Shown one piece after another: positions 18,182 to 27,479 of a stretch of 64,000 nt of DNA. The stretch comes from Mesorhizobium sp. Its GTDB lineage: Bacteria > Pseudomonadota > Alphaproteobacteria > Rhizobiales > Rhizobiaceae. The notes beneath the pieces are model-generated. The model ran no database searches, was not told the origin of the DNA, and saw only the letters and a list, made by a program, of their open reading frames with translations. The position numbers and the translations under genes are program-made. The stretch covers positions 186,001-250,000 of the forward strand of contig SAPZ01000005.1 in assembly GCA_004020875.1 (NCBI GenBank). The letters run 5' to 3'. Positions within the stretch are counted from its first letter, which is position 1; every line of letters starts with the position of its first letter.

Positions 18182-18868
18182 ATGTACGTTCTGCATATCG
18201 GCAACAAGAACTATTCGTCCTGGTCGCTGCGCCCATGGTTGCTGATGCGCGTCCTCGACATTGCCTTCGAGGAGCGGCTTACGCCGTTCCCGGCCGGCCC
18301 GAGTTTCGGCCTCTATCGCTCGTTCTCGCCTAATGGCCGGGTGCCCTGCCTCGTCGACGACGGTTGGGCGGTCTGGGATTCGCTCTCGATCGTCGAATAT
18401 CTGGCCGAACGCCATCCGGGCGTCTGGCCGGCAGATGCGAAGGCGCGCGCCTGGGCGCGCTCGGCCGCCGCCGAAATGCATTCGAGCTTCACCGCGCTGC
18501 GCAACGACTGCCCGATGAGCTGCGGCGTGCGGGTCGAACTATTGCCGATGTCCGGCGCGCTGAAGCATGACCTCTTCCGCATGGGAGACTTGTGGAACGA
18601 TGGCCTGGCGCGTTTCGGCGGGCCGTTCCTGGCGGGCGACCGTTTTGGGGCAGTCGATGCCTTCTTCGCCCCTATTGCGTTCAGGGCGCAGTCCTACGGA
18701 CTGACGTTCGAAGGTGAAGCGGCTGACTATCCGCGGCGGCTGCTCGACCTGTCGGCCATGCGCGAATGGTATACGGCCGGCCTTGCCGAAACCTGGCGCG
18801 AACCCGGCCATGAAGCGGAAGTCGCTGCCGCAGGCACGATCGTCGAGGATCTGCGGGCAACCGCGTAG
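18182..18868 (+). CDS. Glutathione S-transferase family protein
   Basis: 228 aa. The N-terminal thioredoxin-like domain begins MYVLHIGNKNYSSWSLRPWLLM, with the catalytic-site Ser in NKNYSSWS, then the glutathione-binding Pro in GRVPCLVDDG and SLSIVEYLAERHP. A helical C-terminal domain follows. It conjugates or reduces substrates with glutathione; specificity cannot be read. The start is set by the MYVLHIG motif and an AGGAGGG ribosome site upstream. Confidence 0.9.
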   Translation: MYVLHIGNKNYSSWSLRPWLLMRVLDIAFEERLTPFPAGPSFGLYRSFSPNGRVPCLVDDGWAVWDSLSIVEYLAERHPGVWPADAKARAWARSAAAEMHSSFTALRNDCPMSCGVRVELLPMSGALKHDLFRMGDLWNDGLARFGGPFLAGDRFGAVDAFFAPIAFRAQSYGLTFEGEAADYPRRLLDLSAMREWYTAGLAETWREPGHEAEVAAAGTIVEDLRATA

Positions 18869-18879
18869 TCCCGATTGCT

Positions 18880-19875
18880 TTAGACCCGCCCCAGCCGTCG
18901 CACGATCTTGTAAACGATGCCGGCGACGATGACCGAGATCGCCGTCACCACCCAAAAGCCGTGCGGCGTGTCGACCAGCGGCAAGCCGCCGACATTCATG
19001 CCGAACAGGCCGGAGATGATGGTCATCGGCAACAGCACTGCCGTCATGACCGACAGGATGTAGAGCAGCTGGTTCGACTGCTCGGTCAGCTTGGCCATCA
19101 GCTCGTCCTGCAACAGGCGCGTGCGCGCCTGCAGCTGCTCGCCGTCGTGATGCAGCGTAAGCGCCCGGTGCGAGAGACGTGTCGCCATGTCGTTGATCGG
19201 GTCCGGCAGTTCGTTCCGATGCGAATGGTCGAGGTGGCGGAAAAGACTGGTGATCGTCGCCATCTGCCGGTGGATCAGCACCAGCTGCCGGCGCGCGTCG
19301 ACCAGCGCCTGGCGCTCATTGTGCCATGTATCGCACACGATGCGGTCCTCGATGCCATCGAGCGTGTCGCCCATCTTGTCGAGCTCGGCCGCCATGCCGT
19401 CGAGCGACTGTCCCATCACCGCCTCGATCAGCTCGGCCGGCGCGCGGAATTTCCGTGCGCCGCTCTCCACCATCTTGCGGACCCCGTCTACCGATTCCAG
19501 CGGCTGCTTGCGCGCACCGACCAGCATCCTGTCGTTGAAGGCGAAGCGGAAATGTGTCAGTCCGCGCGCCTCCGCGAAATCATGCCTGAAGTCGGGCAGG
19601 TCGCCATAGAGGAAGTCGTCCTCGAAATCGATCTGGCAGCCATGGCTGGGCGACAGGAAGGCGTCGCGCACCGGCGCCGGCAGGGCCTTCTCGGCGGCGA
19701 TCTCCTGGCGGGCGCGCATGTCGGTGATCTGGTAGCTGCGCCAGCTCCAATGCGCCTCGGCGGGATCCGTGGTCCGGGAACCATCGGCCTTGAAATGGTA
19801 GATGAAGAACAGCCCGTGCTCGTCCGGCAGGTAGGGCGAGAGGTCGGTTCCTTCGGCGGGGAGGGCGATGTTCAT
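18880..19875 (-). CDS. zntB: CorA/ZntB-family divalent cation transporter
   Basis: 331 aa. Large cytoplasmic helical N-terminal region, then two C-terminal membrane segments with the pore motif GMNVGG (GxN) after ISGLF. Absence of the full YGMNF form and the overall layout favour ZntB-like zinc transport over CorA magnesium uptake, but the ion is inferred. The last residues (VRRLGRV) follow the second membrane helix as usual. Convergent with the GST gene, 11 bp apart. Confidence 0.82.
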   Translation of the reverse strand: MNIALPAEGTDLSPYLPDEHGLFFIYHFKADGSRTTDPAEAHWSWRSYQITDMRARQEIAAEKALPAPVRDAFLSPSHGCQIDFEDDFLYGDLPDFRHDFAEARGLTHFRFAFNDRMLVGARKQPLESVDGVRKMVESGARKFRAPAELIEAVMGQSLDGMAAELDKMGDTLDGIEDRIVCDTWHNERQALVDARRQLVLIHRQMATITSLFRHLDHSHRNELPDPINDMATRLSHRALTLHHDGEQLQARTRLLQDELMAKLTEQSNQLLYILSVMTAVLLPMTIISGLFGMNVGGLPLVDTPHGFWVVTAISVIVAGIVYKIVRRLGRV

Positions 19876-20084
19876 GGTGCCTTCGCCGGCTCTTGATGCG
19901 GTCGGGTCGCGGGGTGCTCAAGGCGAACCTACCATGGCGATTGCCGCCTGGTGTGACAGTTTGATAACGGGCTTTCCACGAGCCGGCCACTCGGCAGGGC
20001 TGTCCTATAGTTTGCCCGCTTGCCGAATGGGGCGCGCAGCCGGCAACGGCTCAGTCAAATGTCTGGCTCCGTGAGCCGGCATCG
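19876..20084. other. Short intergenic region, nothing recognised
   Basis: 209 bp between two minus-strand genes. It must hold the promoter of the zntB-like gene. No palindrome or known element was seen. Confidence 0.3.
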
Positions 20085-22739
20085 CTATCCCGCTGCCAGC
20101 CACTCCCGCGACTGCGCGAAGATCCTGAAGGATGTTGCGTCCATCGGGCGCCCGAAGGCGTAGCCCTGCAGGATGTCGCAGCCAATTTCTTTCAGGATGC
20201 GCGCATGTTCCGTCGTCTCGACGCCTTCCGCCACGACCTCGATGCCCAGCGATTTGCCGATCTCGATGATGGACGACACCAATCGCCGTTGCGCCGCCGA
20301 GCCGGTTATCGGCGTGATGAGCTGCCGGTCGATCTTGAGACGGCGCGGTTGTAGTTTGAGCAGGCTGACGACGGATGCATAGCCCGTGCCGAAATCGTCG
20401 ATCTCGATGTCGATTCCGAGTTCCTTGATGTGCTCGATATTCCAGGCGACAAGGTCGTCGTGCTCATCGAGGAAGATGGATTCCACGAGCTCGAATGAAA
20501 CGGTTCCCTTCTTGATCGCCAGCTTGCGCAATCCGTTGATGAGGTCCTTGTCTTCCAGCCTTCGTGCCGAGACATTGACCGACACCCGCGGGATGTTGAG
20601 CCCGTCGAGCGACCAGCGCCGGAAATTCTCGAGCGTTTGTTCGAGGATCGTGCGGTCGATGAGCGAGACCACGTTCAATTCCTCGGCCACGTTGAGGAAC
20701 ACGTCGGGGGCCAGGATGCCGCGCCGCGGATGGCGCCAGCGCGACAGCGCCTCGACACCGACGATCTCAAGCGTGTTGGCGTCGAACTGCGGCTGGTAAT
20801 AGGCAATGAACTCGTTGCGCTCCAGGCCGCCGAGAATCTCATCGGCGGTCTGCTTGGTCCTCACGATCTCGCTTTGCAGCTCTTCGTTGAAGAACTCATA
20901 GCGGTTGCGCCCTCGGCTCTTGGCTCGGTAGAGCGCGAGATCGGCATTGACCAGCAGTTGCTTGGGATCGATGCCGCTGTTGGCCGCAATCCCGATGCTG
21001 ACCCCAAACCGGCATTGGTGGCCCTTATAGTCGACGGGCTGGCGCATCTCTTCGATGATCCGGTCGGCGAGTGCGGCGAGTTCATCGTCCCTGCGCCTGT
21101 GGCACACCACGATGAACTCATCCCCGCCGATGCGCGCCACGAAGTCGGCTGCCCGGACGTTGGCCTTGATGACCTTCGAGGCATGCATGAGCATGGCGTC
21201 GCCTGCCGCATGGCCGAGCGTGTCGTTGATTTGCTTGAAGCGATCGAGGTCGAGATGCAGCAACGCGGTGCGATCATCGCGCGACCGGGCCAGCATCTCA
21301 TCGAGATAACGGCGATTGGGCAGGCCTGTCAGAGAATCATGCAGCGCAACGTGCTCGATGCGCGCCTTGGCGGTCTCGAGTTCGGCATTCTTCGATTCCG
21401 ACAATTGCCGCTCACGCACCAGATTCTCGTTGAGCAGGACGTCGCTGGTCACGTCCCATTCGGCGCCGATCAACTTGGGCGTGTCGCCGAGGCCCTGCAG
21501 GAAGTTTGCCCGCGTGCGTACGTGCCGAACGGTGCCGTCTGGAAGGAGAAGACGGTATTGCGAGGAGTAGCGGCCTCGGCTTGCCACCGCCGCATCGAAA
21601 TCCTTGCGTGCGCGATCCAGATCGTCTGGACGAATAGCCAGGGCCCAGTCGTCATAGCCGCGGGGGTTGCCATCCGCTACCCGGCCGTAGATCTCGTTGA
21701 CGCGGTCGTCCCACACGAGCTGCGAGGTGGCGAGGTCATGCTCCCACACACCGATGCCCGAGGCGTCGAGCGCAAGCTCCAGCCTCTGCGAAAGCCGCCG
21801 CAGCTCCGCGTAGTTCTTCTGTCGCTCGCCGAACAACCAGCCGGCTATCAGGATGGGCAACACAACCAGCGCGCCGGCCAGCGCCATCGTCGCGCGCAAG
21901 GCAGCCTCGTTCTTCGGCGTAGCCGGCCAGCCGTGCTTCGGTGTCGCGGACAATTGCCAGGACCCGAGAGGCAGTTCCACTTCCGTCGTCACGGGGTTGC
22001 CGTTGACTACGCTCTCACTCCCGAAGAAGCGTTGGCCGCCGCCGCCCAGCGCGTCCTTGCCTGTCAGGGCGACGTCGATGTCGAGGCCCGGATCGGTCAG
22101 GCCGCTTGCGGCGTAGAGCCTATCGACATCGATGACCGCCGAGAGGATGCCCCAGAACCGGTCACCGCCGCCCACTGTCGGGACGAAGATCGGAATCCTG
22201 CCGATGAAGCCTCGGCCCCCTTGGGCGAGATCCACGGGACCTGCCAGCACCAAGGCGCGCTGGTCGCGCGCCCGAAGCGCCGCCGTGCGCTGACCTTCAT
22301 TCTTGCGGTAGTCGAGCCCGAGCGCCTTTTCGTTGCCCTTCATCGGGTACATCAGCGAGATCACGAGGTCGGGAGCGCCAGCGACGTTGCGCAGCTGTGA
22401 TTTCTCTTTGAACAGGTTCGCGGCGAGCGCCGCAAATCGCTGTTGCCCCATATACGGCTCGGTCGTCACCGCTGAAGCAAGGCCCTGAACCAGCTGCAAA
22501 TTGCCGTTTATGTTGCCTTCGAGCTTGGCGCGGATGATGTTGACCTTGGCGAGCACGTCTGCGCGCGCCAGTTGGTCGGACACTCTTCTATTCTGCTCAT
22601 CGGCATAGATAGCGCAGATCGCGAGCACAAAAACCGCGATCGCCGCCGGTAAGTTGGCGGAAGAGAAAACGGCCTGTCTGATGCGGCCGATATTGAAACC
22701 CGTCCCGGTCAATTGAACCCGAATAGCTGTTCGGACCAA
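20085..22739 (-). CDS. Membrane CHASE-like/PAS/GGDEF/EAL c-di-GMP protein
   Basis: 884-aa membrane sensor. A first membrane segment (LPAAIAVFVLAICAIYA), a periplasmic CHASE-like domain of about 230 residues (LVISLMYPMKGNEKALGLDY) and a second segment (LAGALVVLPILIAGWLF) precede PAS (LELALDASGIGVWEHD), GGDEF and EAL. GGDEF is intact and carries an in-register RxxD inhibitory site (RAAD), unlike the other such protein here. The EAL domain has VGVEALSRW, VNVSAR, DDFGTGYAS and AEGVET. The start appears to be TTG, since no ATG occurs before the first membrane segment. Confidence 0.88.
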   Translation of the reverse strand: MVRTAIRVQLTGTGFNIGRIRQAVFSSANLPAAIAVFVLAICAIYADEQNRRVSDQLARADVLAKVNIIRAKLEGNINGNLQLVQGLASAVTTEPYMGQQRFAALAANLFKEKSQLRNVAGAPDLVISLMYPMKGNEKALGLDYRKNEGQRTAALRARDQRALVLAGPVDLAQGGRGFIGRIPIFVPTVGGGDRFWGILSAVIDVDRLYAASGLTDPGLDIDVALTGKDALGGGGQRFFGSESVVNGNPVTTEVELPLGSWQLSATPKHGWPATPKNEAALRATMALAGALVVLPILIAGWLFGERQKNYAELRRLSQRLELALDASGIGVWEHDLATSQLVWDDRVNEIYGRVADGNPRGYDDWALAIRPDDLDRARKDFDAAVASRGRYSSQYRLLLPDGTVRHVRTRANFLQGLGDTPKLIGAEWDVTSDVLLNENLVRERQLSESKNAELETAKARIEHVALHDSLTGLPNRRYLDEMLARSRDDRTALLHLDLDRFKQINDTLGHAAGDAMLMHASKVIKANVRAADFVARIGGDEFIVVCHRRRDDELAALADRIIEEMRQPVDYKGHQCRFGVSIGIAANSGIDPKQLLVNADLALYRAKSRGRNRYEFFNEELQSEIVRTKQTADEILGGLERNEFIAYYQPQFDANTLEIVGVEALSRWRHPRRGILAPDVFLNVAEELNVVSLIDRTILEQTLENFRRWSLDGLNIPRVSVNVSARRLEDKDLINGLRKLAIKKGTVSFELVESIFLDEHDDLVAWNIEHIKELGIDIEIDDFGTGYASVVSLLKLQPRRLKIDRQLITPITGSAAQRRLVSSIIEIGKSLGIEVVAEGVETTEHARILKEIGCDILQGYAFGRPMDATSFRIFAQSREWLAAG

Positions 22740-23024
22740 GGTCCATCGACTGAATGTAGAAGAAAGTGCTTAAGCTAAAACTTCCATTTGGACGTCGAGT
22801 TGCGTCATGGGCAGCCCCAAAGCTTGTTTTTGGCCCACAAGCGCAAGCCATGATTAATGCCGGCTAACTGACCGCGCCTCGGCTCATCCGGAAAATCTCG
22901 ATTTTCTGTTTTCCCAAGAAAATTCTTCCGCGTTTCGGGAATAAAGCCCGGGCCTTCCGGGTCTTGGCTGTAGCGAGGCCATCCTCCCAAGGCACGCATT
23001 AACCAACCCGGAAGGAACACGCAT
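22740..23024. other. Divergent promoter region, 285 bp
   Basis: Between the c-di-GMP protein (minus) and the DUF680-type gene (plus). AT-rich near 22890-22935, then an AACCCGGAAGGAACAC ribosome-site region before 23025. No clear operator was seen. Confidence 0.35.
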
Positions 23025-23234
23025 ATGAACAAGATCGCCCTCACCGCAGTCGCCATCCTCCTTGCCACCGGCAGCGCCTTTGCCGGCAGCGACCACTTCT
23101 CCGCAGCCGCCCAGCAGGCAGCCGCCGTCGACACCACCACCACTGCTTCCATCGTGAAGATGAACCGCCACGACATGAAGCCGGCGGCCAAAATCGCTGC
23201 GGAAGAGCCCGGCCAGGGCATCTGGGGGCGCTAG
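23025..23234 (+). CDS. DUF680-type small secreted protein
   Basis: 69 aa: signal peptide MNKIALTAVAILLATGSAFA, then a short polar region (GSDHFSAAAQQAAAVDTTTTASIVKM). The signal peptide with SAFAGSDH and the TASI segment match my memory of DUF680, a family listed almost only from Mesorhizobium loti and relatives. Likely periplasmic or secreted; function unknown. An AAGGAAC site lies just upstream of the ATG. Two GGACC hairpins follow the stop. Confidence 0.75.
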   Translation: MNKIALTAVAILLATGSAFAGSDHFSAAAQQAAAVDTTTTASIVKMNRHDMKPAAKIAAEEPGQGIWGR

Positions 23235-23281
23235 GAGGCGGGACCGAAAGGTCCTCGCCCAGGAGGCGGGACCAAAGGTCC
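23235..23281. repeat. Tandem GGACC hairpins with GAAA/AAA loops
   Basis: Two near-identical 28-bp units starting AGGAGGCGGGACC. First hairpin: GGACC (23241-23245), loop GAAA, GGTCC (23250-23254). Second: GGACC (23269-23273), loop AAA, GGTCC (23277-23281). Immediately after the DUF680 gene stop; possibly a 3' RNA end or a dispersed repeat. Confidence 0.6.
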
Positions 23282-23477
23282 TGATCCCGGATGAGGAAGG
23301 CACGCCTTGTCCGGTTCAACGACCAGACGTCCCGATCTCCCCGGCGCCGGCCGGTCTTCAGTCGGATCGGCCGGCACCGGTTGCCGCAGCCCGCGGAGGG
23401 TCGCACCGGGCCCTCCGCCAACCTCTCGTACCGCCTGAAACCTGAAGCAAATTTGCAGCCACAAGAGGAGATTTCTG

Positions 23478-24449
23478 ATGTTCAACATGACACGCCGCAT
23501 GGTGCTCGGATCCGCCGCCGCCGCCGCCGCCTTCGGCATTGCCGGCAAGCTTGAATTTGCGCCCGCGGCTCACGCTGAGACCCCGGTCGAGCCGCTCGTC
23601 GGCTTCTACAAGTACAAGGTCGGTTCGCTCGAGGTCACCGCCGTCTATGACGGCATCTGGCGCAAGCCCCACGACCCGGCCTTCATCAAGGACGTATCGG
23701 TCGACGACACCAAGGCCGCGCTCGCCAAGGCGGGGCTGACCACCGAGTTCATGCCGATCCCGCTGACCGTCGTGGTGCTCAAGATGAATGGCCGCACCAT
23801 CATGATGGACGCCGGCTCGGGCGTCGGCCAGTGGCAGGCCAACGCCACGCATCTGCCGGCCAACATGAAGGCCGCTGGCATCGACTACAAGGCGATCGAC
23901 ACCGTTCTAATCTCGCATTTCCATCCGGACCACGTCTGGGGCCTGATGGAGAAGGGCACCAACGATCCGGTGTTCCCGAATGCCGAGCTGGTCGTCAACG
24001 CCACCGAGTACAATTGGTGGACGGATGCGAGCCGGCTCGCCAAGCTGCCCGAGGGCCGCAAGCCGGCCGGCAAGCGCATCGCCGAGAACTTCCCGAAATG
24101 GAAGAACTGGAAGCTGGTTGACGACGGCGCGGAAGTGGTGCCCGGCATCCGCATCATGGCGGCGCCCGGCCATACGCCTGGACATTCCGTCTACCACGTC
24201 GATGCCGGTTCCGAGCAGTTCCTGGTCTCGGCCGACACCATGTACGTGCCGGCGCTGCTTGCCCCGCATCCCGAATGGCAGGGCGCCTACGATCAGGACG
24301 GGCCGATGGCGATCGCCACGCGCCACCGGATTATCGACCAGGTGATCGCCGACAATGTCCGCATCTGCGGCTCGCACTTCCCGTTCCCCGGCACTGGAAG
24401 CTTCGTCAAGGACGGCAAAGCCTACGCCTTCACCCCAACCCAGATCTGA
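23478..24449 (+). CDS. Tat-exported MBL-fold metallo-hydrolase
   Basis: 323 aa. Twin-arginine signal (MTRRMVLGSAAAAAAFGIAG, mature from about ETPVEP) exports a folded metallo-beta-lactamase-fold enzyme to the periplasm. Metal ligands: SHFHPDHVWG (HxHxDH), GHTPGHSV and SADT; a late His is in CGSHFPFPG. Lactonase, arylsulfatase or hydrolase activity is possible; substrate unknown. AAGAGGAG precedes the ATG. The TPR gene follows 37 bp later. Confidence 0.88.
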   Translation: MFNMTRRMVLGSAAAAAAFGIAGKLEFAPAAHAETPVEPLVGFYKYKVGSLEVTAVYDGIWRKPHDPAFIKDVSVDDTKAALAKAGLTTEFMPIPLTVVVLKMNGRTIMMDAGSGVGQWQANATHLPANMKAAGIDYKAIDTVLISHFHPDHVWGLMEKGTNDPVFPNAELVVNATEYNWWTDASRLAKLPEGRKPAGKRIAENFPKWKNWKLVDDGAEVVPGIRIMAAPGHTPGHSVYHVDAGSEQFLVSADTMYVPALLAPHPEWQGAYDQDGPMAIATRHRIIDQVIADNVRICGSHFPFPGTGSFVKDGKAYAFTPTQI

Positions 24450-24486
24450 TTTTGAATCGGATCCCGAACAGAAAGCGACAAGTCCC

Positions 24487-24948
24487 ATGAAACATGCACT
24501 CTTCGCGGTGCTCGGCGCCATTGCGGTGCTGACCGCGGCCCCCATCGCCATCGCTGTTCCGGCTTATGCGGTGGACGATATCGAAGGCGCCGATGCGCCC
24601 GACCTGACGGCCGTCAAGGCAAAGATCGACGCCAAGGACTATAAGGGCGCGCTGGCCGATTTGCGCGACCTCGCGCAGGACACCCAGCAGGCCGACGTCT
24701 ACAACCTCCTCGGCTTCACGCTGCGCAAGACCGGCGACTACCAGACCTCGCTGACCTACTACACCAAGGCGCTGGAGCTTAAGCCCGACCACAAGGCTGC
24801 GCATGAATATCTGGGCGAGCTCTATGTCGAGACCGGCGACATGGCCAAGGCCAACGAGCAACTCGCCTCGCTGGAGAAGCTATGCCCGTCGGGCTGCGAG
24901 GAGCTTTCCGACCTCAAGCAGGCCATCGACACGAAGGTGACGAAGTAA
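24487..24948 (+). CDS. Exported TPR protein
   Basis: 153 aa with a signal peptide (MKHALFAVLGAIAVLTAAPIA) and two to three tetratricopeptide repeats (DVYNLLGFTLRKTGDYQTSL, AHEYLGELYVETGDMAKANEQ). Two cysteines near the C-terminus (KLCPSGCEE) may form a disulfide or bind a ligand. Likely a periplasmic scaffold. It lies in a run with the Tat hydrolase and DoxX genes. ATG 24487 is chosen because it begins the signal peptide. Confidence 0.82.
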   Translation: MKHALFAVLGAIAVLTAAPIAIAVPAYAVDDIEGADAPDLTAVKAKIDAKDYKGALADLRDLAQDTQQADVYNLLGFTLRKTGDYQTSLTYYTKALELKPDHKAAHEYLGELYVETGDMAKANEQLASLEKLCPSGCEELSDLKQAIDTKVTK

Positions 24949-24956
24949 CGCTGTTC

Positions 24957-25032
24957 CTCGCCCCACGAAGTGGGGAGAGGTGGCCGCGAAGCGGCCGGAG
25001 AGGGGCCCTGGCGCTGACCTCTCCCGCCAATA
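24957..25032. repeat. Paired GAA-loop hairpin repeat
   Basis: After the TPR gene stop: CCCCAC-GAA-GTGGGG (24961-24975), then GGCCGC-GAA-GCGGCC (24982-24996), followed by GGAGAGGGG and a later CTCTCCC. This layout is a common intergenic repeat in Mesorhizobium-like genomes by recollection. It may end the TPR transcript. Confidence 0.6.
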
Positions 25033-25177
25033 CAACGTTTTGGGCGCCACGGCGGTAGCGCCCGAAAACCGGAGCCGGCGTTCCTCTCCCTCGCGCCGGC
25101 TCCGCCCTTTCAACCTCGAGCGCGCAGGCCCACGCGGACGCGTGACGGCCACCTGTTTCCAAAGATTGGAACCGATC

Positions 25178-25663
25178 ATGACACCGATCGAACTTGCCCA
25201 AAAACTTCACGCCAGGGACCTCGTCCTGCTGGCCGGCCGTCTGCTCCTGTCCCTGATCTTCGTGCATGAGGGGCTGCAACTGGCGACCCATTTCGAGGGT
25301 GCTCAAAAAGCCATGTCCGCGCTCGGCGTCGGCACGCCGCTGCTCATCGCCACCATCCTGCTGCAGCTCGGCGCCGGCCTGTCGGTGGCGCTCGGCATCC
25401 TGGCGCGGCTGGGCGCGATCGGGCTCGGCCTGTTCTGCCTGATGACGGCCTGTCTCTTCCACACCAATTTCGCCAGCCAGAACGAGCTGTTGCATTTCGA
25501 GAAAGATCTCGCAATCGCCGGCGGCATGTTCATCCTGGCGCTCAGCGGCGCGGGCAGGCTGTCGATCGATCGGGTGCTGGTCGCGACGCTGCAGCGCCGG
25601 GCGAGCGAAGCCGCAGTCACCGAACCATATCAGCCAGTGAGCAAGATGAACTCATCAGCTTGA
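25178..25663 (+). CDS. DoxX family membrane protein
   Basis: 161 aa, four predicted membrane helices (LLAGRLLLSLIFVHEGLQL, PLLIATILLQLGAGLSVALG, IGLGLFCLMTACLFHTNF, DLAIAGGMFILALSGAG). DoxX-family proteins have been linked to thiosulfate oxidation and oxidative-stress roles, but most are uncharacterised. The start is set by the MTPIELAQ motif; an upstream in-frame extension reads through the repeat and was rejected. Its nearest upstream neighbours are exported proteins. Confidence 0.85.
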   Translation: MTPIELAQKLHARDLVLLAGRLLLSLIFVHEGLQLATHFEGAQKAMSALGVGTPLLIATILLQLGAGLSVALGILARLGAIGLGLFCLMTACLFHTNFASQNELLHFEKDLAIAGGMFILALSGAGRLSIDRVLVATLQRRASEAAVTEPYQPVSKMNSSA

Positions 25664-25678
25664 GAAGGTGACTAACCC

Positions 25679-26461
25679 TCACAACACGCTCGTGATCCCG
25701 CCATCCACCAGCAGTGTCTGTCCCGTGACGAAGCTCGCTGCATCGGATGCCAGGAACACCGCCGCGCCGGCCAGTTCCTCGACGTCGCCCCAGCGCCGCA
25801 TCGGCGTGCGGCCGGTGAGCCAGGTCGAGAATTTTTCGTCGGCGACGAGAGCGGCGTTCATCTCGGTCTTGAAGTAGCCGGGCGCGATGGCGTTGACGCG
25901 CACGCCGTGCTGGCCCCATTCGCCGGCCATCGACTTGGTCAGCATGGTGATCGCCCCCTTGCTCGCCGCGTAAGGCGCGATCGAGGGACGGGCGAGCGTG
26001 CTCTGTACCGACGACACGTTGATGATGACGCCCTTGCGGCGTTGGATCATGCCCTTCACCGCCGCGCGGCTCACCTTGAACACGCCGTCGAGATTGGTCG
26101 CCATCAGCGCGTCCCAGTCGGCGTCGGAAAAAGTCTCGAGCGGCGCGCGGCGCTGGATGCCGGCATTGTTGACCAGGATGTCGATCGGACCAGTGCCGGC
26201 CTCCGAAGCCGCGATCGCCGCATCGACCGACTGGGTGTCGGTGACGTCGATCACCGATTCTGCGACCGTGTGGCCTTTGGCACGCAGCCTGTCGCCGGCA
26301 GCCTTCAGCTCCTCGATCCTGCGGCCGCCTAGGGTGACGCGCGCGCCAGCCGCGGCCAGCGCCTCTGAGAAGGCAAACCCCAGCCCGCGGCTGGCGCCGG
26401 TGATGAAGGCATTTCTGCCCTCGAGGCCGAAGAGGCGGCCGAGATAATCAGTCGAACGCAA
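25679..26461 (-). CDS. idnO: SDR oxidoreductase, gluconate 5-dehydrogenase-like
   Basis: 260-aa short-chain dehydrogenase. TGASRGLG (cofactor loop), NNAG, the Ser in INVSSVQS and YAASK catalytic motif are intact; LVDGGITSVL ends the protein. Context with an idonate-dehydrogenase-like gene overlapping by 14 bp suggests 5-ketogluconate/gluconate interconversion. The exact sugar is an inference. Confidence 0.75.
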   Translation of the reverse strand: MRSTDYLGRLFGLEGRNAFITGASRGLGFAFSEALAAAGARVTLGGRRIEELKAAGDRLRAKGHTVAESVIDVTDTQSVDAAIAASEAGTGPIDILVNNAGIQRRAPLETFSDADWDALMATNLDGVFKVSRAAVKGMIQRRKGVIINVSSVQSTLARPSIAPYAASKGAITMLTKSMAGEWGQHGVRVNAIAPGYFKTEMNAALVADEKFSTWLTGRTPMRRWGDVEELAGAAVFLASDAASFVTGQTLLVDGGITSVL

Positions 26462-27479
26462 TTTGCACCTTCATCGATTGTGATTTGTCGCTGGCCAATT
26501 CGAAGGCTTTTCGCGCCTCGGCGAGCGGCAGCGTGTTGCTGAGCAGTGGCGCGACGTCGATGCGGCCCGAGCCGATCAGGTCGACCGCGAGAGCGAATTC
26601 CGTGTCGAAACGGAAGCTGCCCTTCACCTGGATTTCCTTGGTGACGATCATCGACATCGAAAGTTCCGCCGTCGCGCCCTGGCCGACGGTCACCAGCGTG
26701 CCGCGCGGCTTGATGATAGGCAAGGCGCTAGCCACTGTGGCGCCCTGGCCGGCGGCCTCGAAGACGACGTCGAAATACCCTTTGTTGACGGCATAGCCGT
26801 CCATCGCCTCGGCATGTGTGGCGACATTGATCGTGCGGTCGGCGCCGACCTTGGCGGCGTATTGCAGCGGCCTGTCCTGCACGTCGGTGACCACCACCTC
26901 GCGCGCGCCGGCAAAACGCGCGGCGAGCACCAGCAGTGTGCCGATCGGCCCGGCGCCCATGATCAGCACCCGGCTGCCATAGACGGGCGCCTGGGCGACG
27001 GCATGCAGCGTCACGGCGAGAGGCTCGGCGAAAGCGCCGGCGGTAGGGTCGGCCCCCTTCGGTAGCGGGACGGCGTTTTCGGCGCGGCAGACGAGATGCT
27101 CGGCAAAGCCGCCCTGCACATGCGGCGTGCGCATCGCCGACCCCAGGAAGCGCATGTCGAGGCAATGGATCGATTGGCCGGCGCGGCAGAAGGCGCAGAC
27201 GCCGCAAGGATTGGCCGGATTGACGGCGACCGCCGTGCCCACCGTCGGCCCGTAAACGCCGGCGCCCACCGCCTCGATGCGGCCGGCGATCTCATGGCCG
27301 AGGATCATCGGCTCCTTCACGCGCACGGTGCCGAAGCCGCCATGGCGGAAATAATGCAGGTCGGAGCCGCAGATGCCGCCGCGCGTGATGCGTACCAGCA
27401 CCTCGCCCGGGCCGGGCTCTGGCGTCGCACGCTCCTCGACGCCGAGGTCGAGCGGCCGGCGCAGCACCACCGCGCGCAT
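26448..27479 (-). CDS. idnD: Zinc-dependent alcohol dehydrogenase, L-idonate 5-dehydrogenase-like
   Basis: 343-aa medium-chain dehydrogenase. Catalytic zinc ligands lie in GGICGSDLHYF and GHEIAG; the structural zinc cysteines are in PANPCGVCAFCRAG plus IHC; the cofactor loop is GAGPIG. Best fit is L-idonate 5-dehydrogenase, given the SDR partner. ATG 27479 is preferred over TTG 27497. Transcribed away from the FadR-type regulator, with a dyad between them. Confidence 0.8.
   Translation of the reverse strand: MRAVVLRRPLDLGVEERATPEPGPGEVLVRITRGGICGSDLHYFRHGGFGTVRVKEPMILGHEIAGRIEAVGAGVYGPTVGTAVAVNPANPCGVCAFCRAGQSIHCLDMRFLGSAMRTPHVQGGFAEHLVCRAENAVPLPKGADPTAGAFAEPLAVTLHAVAQAPVYGSRVLIMGAGPIGTLLVLAARFAGAREVVVTDVQDRPLQYAAKVGADRTINVATHAEAMDGYAVNKGYFDVVFEAAGQGATVASALPIIKPRGTLVTVGQGATAELSMSMIVTKEIQVKGSFRFDTEFALAVDLIGSGRIDVAPLLSNTLPLAEARKAFELASDKSQSMKVQIAFD

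Noticed and set aside
17192..18868. Long frame suggesting a RarD-GST fusion
   Set aside because: Its N-terminal part is a frameshifted shadow of rarD (17199-18125, intact); only the C-terminal part from 18182 is the GST gene, with its own ribosome site.
20637..22400. 587-aa plus-strand frame
   Set aside because: Antisense to the membrane GGDEF-EAL gene, low-complexity His/Val-rich product; shadow.
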